Of a stretch of DNA of 64,000 nt, positions 59,479-64,000 are shown in pieces (position 1 is the first letter of the stretch; each line of letters opens with the position of its first letter). The notes under the pieces were generated by a model, which was not told the origin of the DNA, did no database searches, and saw only the letters and a program-made list of their open reading frames with translations. The DNA is taken from contig NC_037689.1 of NCBI RefSeq assembly GCF_003255815.1, positions 49,615,870 to 49,679,869 on the forward strand, read 5' to 3'. The position numbers and the translations under genes are program-made. The DNA is from Theropithecus gelada (Eukaryota; Chordata; Mammalia; Primates; Cercopithecidae).

Positions 59479-60179
59479 TAAGATACATGTTTTGTTTCCT
59501 TAAAACAATATTTAAAAATAGCCATGTTCTCTTTTCAGTCTCTAGAGAAATGTGAAATTTTAAAAATACATACAAGCATAGTCTACCAACCATGTACAGT
59601 TCTGATTGCATTTTCAATCCTATAATTTTCAAGAGGGCATCATTTTTTATTCAGTTGAATTGCCATAACTTTAGTCATTTCTCTATTATAAAATATTCTA
59701 TTTTACTCTTGTTAACAATGTTATAATTAACATCATTTTTCCTAACTTTTGAGGAATAATTTACATAAAATAAAACCAACACATATTAAATGTATAGTTT
59801 GATGAGTTTTGGTGATTGTATGTATTTGTGTAGCCATTCCCACAAACATGATATAGATCTTTTAAATAAACCCCAAAAATTCCATAGTGACTCTGAATTA
59901 GATTTCCTCCTCTCATCCTCCACCCCAGGTAACCACTGATCAGTTTTTTGTCACTATAGTTTTGCTTTTTCTAGAATTTCATATAAATGGAATCGTGTAG
60001 TATGCAGTCTTTCATGTTTCACTTTCTAACATACCATCATGTTTTTGAGATTCATTCATGTTTTTGTGTATATCATTATTTTGGTCGTTTTGTTCCATGG
60101 TATAAATATACCACAATTTGTTTATTCGATCACCACTTTTAGGACAATTCCCCCCCTTCTAGTTTGTGTATAAGCCTAT

Positions 60180-60755
60180 TATGGTTAATTTTATGTGTCA
60201 ACTTGACTTGGCCACCGGGTGCCCAGTTACTTGGTCAAACATTATTCTGGGTGTGTCTGTGAGAGTGTTTCTGGATGAAATTAACATTTGAATGGTAGAC
60301 TCAGTAAAGCAGACTGCCCTCCCTAATGTGGGGGGAGTCCTCATCCCATCAACTGAAGGCCTAAATAGAATTTTAAAAAAAGGCCAACCTTTCTGAGAAC
60401 AAGAGGGAACACCGCCTGCTTAACTGCTTGAGCTGCAACATTACTCTTTTCTGGCTTTCAAACCATGGCTGAAACATTGGTTATCCTTGGGTCTCAAGCC
60501 TGCTGGCTTTCCAAATGGAATTTAAAATCTTGGTGCTCCTGGTTCTCGGTACTTCAGACTCAATCTAATGCAACACCATTGGCTCTTCTGGGTCTCTGTC
60601 TTGCTAACTGCAGGTCTTGGTGCTTCTCAGCCAATTTCTTATTACATATGCATGTGTGTGTATATATGTATATATGTATACATAAAACAGGCACACATAC
60701 ACACACACATATATCCTATTGCTTCTGTTTTTCTGAAGAATTTTGACTAGTACAA
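60180..60755 (+). mobile_element. Interspersed repeat inserted in L1M, family not assigned
   Basis: 'atggttaattttatgtgtca' start, 'gggtgtgtctgtgagagtgt', 'gcttgagctgcaacattact' and an end like 'tgaagaattttgactagtac'. It resembles a common mammalian repeat of roughly this length. An LTR or DNA transposon is possible. It contains a TG/TA/CA microsatellite at 60651-60716. L1M resumes on the right. Confidence 0.7.
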
Positions 60756-61112
60756 AGTCTTTCTGTAGATCCATTTTTTAATTTATCTTGGGCAAACATC
60801 TAGGAGTGGGACTTCTGATGAAAAGTGCATATAATGCCGATATTTAATTGTCAATTTTTTTCAAAATGGCTGCAACATTTTGCATCCCCATCAGCAATGT
60901 ATGAGAAATGCAGTTGCTTCATCTTTGTCCAAACCTAGTATTTTCCATTTCTTAGATTTTAGCAATTCTAGTGAATATATCATTGTAGTTTTAATTTTAA
61001 TTTCCTCATGGTTAATGACATAGAACACTTTTTCATATTATAATTGGCCATAGACTTATTTTGTTTTGTTAAGGAAAATGTGTAAAATATAAAACATATA
61101 TAAAGAAAGTGT

Positions 61113-61141
61113 ATTTTAAGAGGTACAGTACCTCTTAAAAT
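61113..61141. repeat. 29-bp perfect inverted repeat (14+1+14)
   Basis: Arms 61113-61126 (ATTTTAAGAGGTAC) and 61128-61141 are exact complements around a single A at 61127. Confidence 0.97.
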
Positions 61142-61155
61142 CGTTTACCTATTAA

Positions 61156-61454
61156 TTTTTTTTGGTTTTTTTTTGAGATGGAGTCTTGTTGTCACCCAGG
61201 CTGGAGTGCAGTGGCATGATCTTGGCTCACTGAAACCTCCGCGTCCTGGGTTCAAGCGATTCTCCTGCCTCAGCCTCCTGAGTAGCTGGGACTACAGGTG
61301 CTTGCCACCACGCCTGGCTAATTTTTGTATTTTTAGTAGAGGTGGAGTTTTGACATGTTTCCCAGGCTGGTCTCGAACTTCTGACCTCAAGCGATCTGCC
61401 CACCTCAGCCTCCCAAAGTGCTAGGATTACAGGCGTGAGCCACTGTGCCAGGTC
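61156..61454 (-). mobile_element. Alu (AluS-like), antisense
   Basis: Reverse Alu 'gagatggagtcttgttgtca' to 'gtgagccactgtgccaggtc'. No sure target duplication. Confidence 0.94.
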
Positions 61455-62789
61455 AAAAATGTTATTTTCTTGATAGTGAATTAAATTTGTTCTTTATATT
61501 TTTTGGATACATGACCTTTGTTAAATTTATGATTTACAAATATTTTCTTCTATTCAGTGTACGGCAATCAATTTTGTTTCCTAAACCATGTCTGTAAAAG
61601 AACAAAAGTCTATTTGTCTTTTTTTTCTTTTCTTTTACGGATTATGCTTTTTTTATGTCCTGCTTAAGAAACTTTGTCAAAGTCAATATGACAAAATTTT
61701 TTTTCCATGTTTTCTTCAAGTGATTTTATATCTTCATCTTACATATAGGTCTATAATTCATTTAAGCTAAATTTTGTATATGATTTTGAGTCCAAGGTTT
61801 TTTTTAACCATACAGATATCCAGTTGTTCCAGTAATATTTATTTAAAAATGTATCTTTCCCCTACTGGAATACCTTAATACTTGTGTCAAAAACCACTTC
61901 ACCATATATATGTAGGTCTGTTTCTGGAATCTTGACTTTGTTTCATTTAGATATTGTCTATTACACCAGTACTACACTGCATTAATTATTTTATCATTAT
62001 AGCGAGTCTTGAATCAGATAGTGACAGTTCCCCAAAGTTATTCTTTTTCAAAGCTATTTCAGCTATTGTAGATTATTTTTATTTTCATATATTTATTATA
62101 ATCAGCCTATCAATTTGACTAGGACTCCATTAAATCTATAGATCAATTTGAGAAGAACTGACATTTCAAAAAAGTTTAGTATTCTAATTTATGAAAACTA
62201 TATGTATTTATGTGTGTCTTCTTTAATTTAATGTCACCAATGTTTTGTAATTCGGTGTTCAGACCTTACATATCTTTTATTAAATGCATTTATAAATAGT
62301 TTATTTTTTACATTATTAAAATTTGAATTTTTAAATTTATTTCTTATATATTAATTTTTATTTTATAGAAGGACAATTAATTTATATTGTATTGGTCTTT
62401 GTATTTGTATTGGTCTTATAAATTGTAAGCTTGAAAAATGTGATTGTTAATTGCAATAACTATCTTGTAGATTTTAAAGGATTTTCCACATACATAATTA
62501 GATTATCTGCAAATCAAGATGGCTTTGCTTTTTTATTTTTCAATCAAATTGTAGGCCTTTTATTTATTTATCCATTCATTCAATTTATCTTTTTGCACTA
62601 CCTGATACTTCCAGTATAATGTTGAATATAATGGTAGCAAATACTTTAAAGCTAATCCAATTTAAGAAAATGGGTGTGTGAGGAGAGCAAAAAGGAAAAG
62701 TTAAAAGCTAATTAATTTCACTGTTGCTCATAATAAGGTTCTGATACATAATTTTTAAACAAAGAAAAGACTAAGGATGTCATATAAAT

Positions 62790-63640
62790 ATATATAGAAC
62801 AAGGATTTTTTAAAGTCCTAAATATCGAAGAACTACAAAATACTAAACATTTAAATAAATACAAATGGACATAATTCACCTAATAATTTTTTAGTTTAGG
62901 ATTGAAACACAAAGCAAACCTAATTCTAATCTATGGAATAAAACAAAGATTGAAAATGAATTGATGGACAAGAGAAATTAGTTAGAAAACAAAATCTGCA
63001 AAATAAGAAAACATAAGATTGTTTAAAATAACAAAGTAGTTTAGCTCACATAGGAGACAAAAAAGAGAGCATTAAAACACAAAATAAGAAATAATAGGAG
63101 TCAATCAAGTAACTCATAATTTTAAAAAATCACTCACAAACTATTTTATGCAGCCCTATGTAAAAAATCTAAATTAAATGGATAATTTTCTAGAAAAATG
63201 CAATAGAAGAATAATTACCAGAAGAGAAATTTGAAGCAGATAATTTCCCTAGACAACTGGAGAAATTTGTAAATAAAATAATGCCCTCCTCCCTGTGAAT
63301 AACACCAAGCTCAGATGGTTTCACATGAAATCCTACCAAATCCATAAAGAACAGATCATTCTGATGGTAATCCACCTATTCATGAGTACATAAAAAGCTG
63401 AAATATATTAAAATTATTTTTATCAAGCACGAATGACATTTTATCCATAACCTGAAAAATGCACAAAAAGGAAAACCACAGAACATTTTCATTTATCTCT
63501 CATTGAGGCATCTCATTTATGCAATTTAATGCAAATTAATATGATTGATCTCTAACAATGTTGAAAAGACATTTTTACTGGATTCAAATCTGTCCTTTTT
63601 TAAAAGAAAACAAAATAAAAACACCTTGGTAAAATAAAAC
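62790..63640 (+). mobile_element. Ancient L1M ORF2 fragment in sense
   Basis: 'ataattttctagaaaaatgc' (63182), 'aagctcagatggtttcacat' (63307), 'atcctaccaaatccataaag' (63329): ORF2 sequence lying upstream of the part found in antisense at 59640-62645. Probably the inverted 5' segment of that same L1. Diverged. Confidence 0.65.
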
Positions 63641-63677
63641 ATAATTTAACAGATACTTCATTAAAATGATTTATGTG

Positions 63678-64000
63678 CAGATAAATCTCAACGATGCCAT
63701 TACGTTCTGATAAGCCCATCATAAGCTGAAAATATTGTAGGTTGAAAATGCATTTAATACACTGAACCTACTGAAGATCATAGGTTAGCCTAGTCTATAT
63801 TAAACGTGCTCGAAACTCTTACATTAGTCTAAAATGGGACAAAACCCTCTAATGCAAATATTATTTTATAATGAAGAATGTTTAATTCACATTCAGTAGA
63901 AAGCGTACTTCAAATTTTGAATTTTTAATTAGCCAAAATTCAAAATTGGAAGTGTGGTTTCTACTGAATGTGTATCACTTTCACGACATCATGAAGTCAA
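63678..64000 (-). mobile_element. MER2 (Tigger-related, non-autonomous), cut by window end
   Basis: Starts 'cagataaatctcaacgatgc', followed by 'gttctgataagcccatcata', 'aaaatgcatttaatacactg', 'cttacattagtctaaaat', 'ggtttctactgaatgtgtat'. A MER2-type element; the right end lies outside the window. Contains a 38-bp-arm foldback at 63888-63972. Confidence 0.9.

Larger units (their letters stand above)
59640..62645 (-). mobile_element. Ancient L1M, ORF2 in antisense, interrupted
   Basis: Plus strand shows antisense L1M order: 'accccaggtaaccactgatc' (59925), 'catataaatggaatcgtgta' (59979), 'aacatctaggagtgggactt', 'tatccagttgttccag' (61816), 'agtcttgaatcagatagtga' (62004), 'acctgatacttccagtataa' (62601). 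Interrupted at 60180-60755 by another repeat and at 61156-61454 by Alu. Confidence 0.87.

Noticed and set aside
58430..59490. Possible target duplication of the minus-strand L1 (TTAGGATTACAT / TTAAGATACAT)
   Set aside because: Needs a gap and a mismatch and the ends do not fit the element borders well; not claimed.

Overview
The window is vertebrate, specifically catarrhine primate, nuclear DNA. It is AT-rich and packed with Alu, L1, L2, MIR, MaLR and hAT/Tigger copies. Two young AluY copies (6426-6684 and 32479-32777) carry base changes I associate with the AluYR group of Old World monkeys. The youngest L1 (8964-10095) has a 3'UTR that also fits that lineage. My best guess is a cercopithecid monkey (macaque, baboon or vervet type) rather than human; this rests on remembered consensus sequences, not on a search.

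I found no protein-coding exon, no intact cellular gene and no functional RNA gene. The open frames present are remnants of transposon proteins, antisense readings of Alu and L1, or low-complexity DNA. The window is therefore best described as intergenic or deep intronic. The only RNA-gene relic is a 5S rRNA pseudogene at 49741-49856.

Layout. 1-1690: 5' end of a minus-strand L1 that runs off the left edge, split by an Alu. 3442-6229: end-to-end Tigger1 DNA transposon with a dead transposase, split by an Alu. 8964-10095: young 5'-inverted L1 with perfect target duplications. 11551-11971: MST-type MaLR solo LTR. 14151-15300: Alu, TA/CA microsatellite and two MIRs. 18235-20215: L2 containing a copied 111-bp segment and an old L1. 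20216-26489: mostly unassigned sequence with one AluJ. 26490-28245: L1MA split by MER1. 28590-37603: scattered Alu, MIR, L2, MER20 and a second 5'-inverted L1. 37618-40235: unassigned. 40236-41501: L2, then an AluJ whose tail became a 210-bp purine tract. 42720-48900: old L1 split in two by two younger L1s. 49345-50579: L1 piece, 5S pseudogene and Alu. 51245-53545: minus-strand L1M hosting two further L1 insertions. 53876-57380: Alu, L2 split by a hAT element, AluY, MIR. 58437-63640: L1PA-type L1, then a long ancient L1M complex. 63678-end: MER2 running off the right edge.

The elements do not act together as genes. What can be read is their order of insertion. The most informative local events are several L1 copies with inverted 5' ends, two cases of short sequence copied from a nearby site, microsatellites grown from Alu tails, and a few strong hairpins outside known repeats. 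I found no previously undescribed system, and I regard that as the honest result. Repeat family names are from recognition of the sequence and should be confirmed with RepeatMasker.
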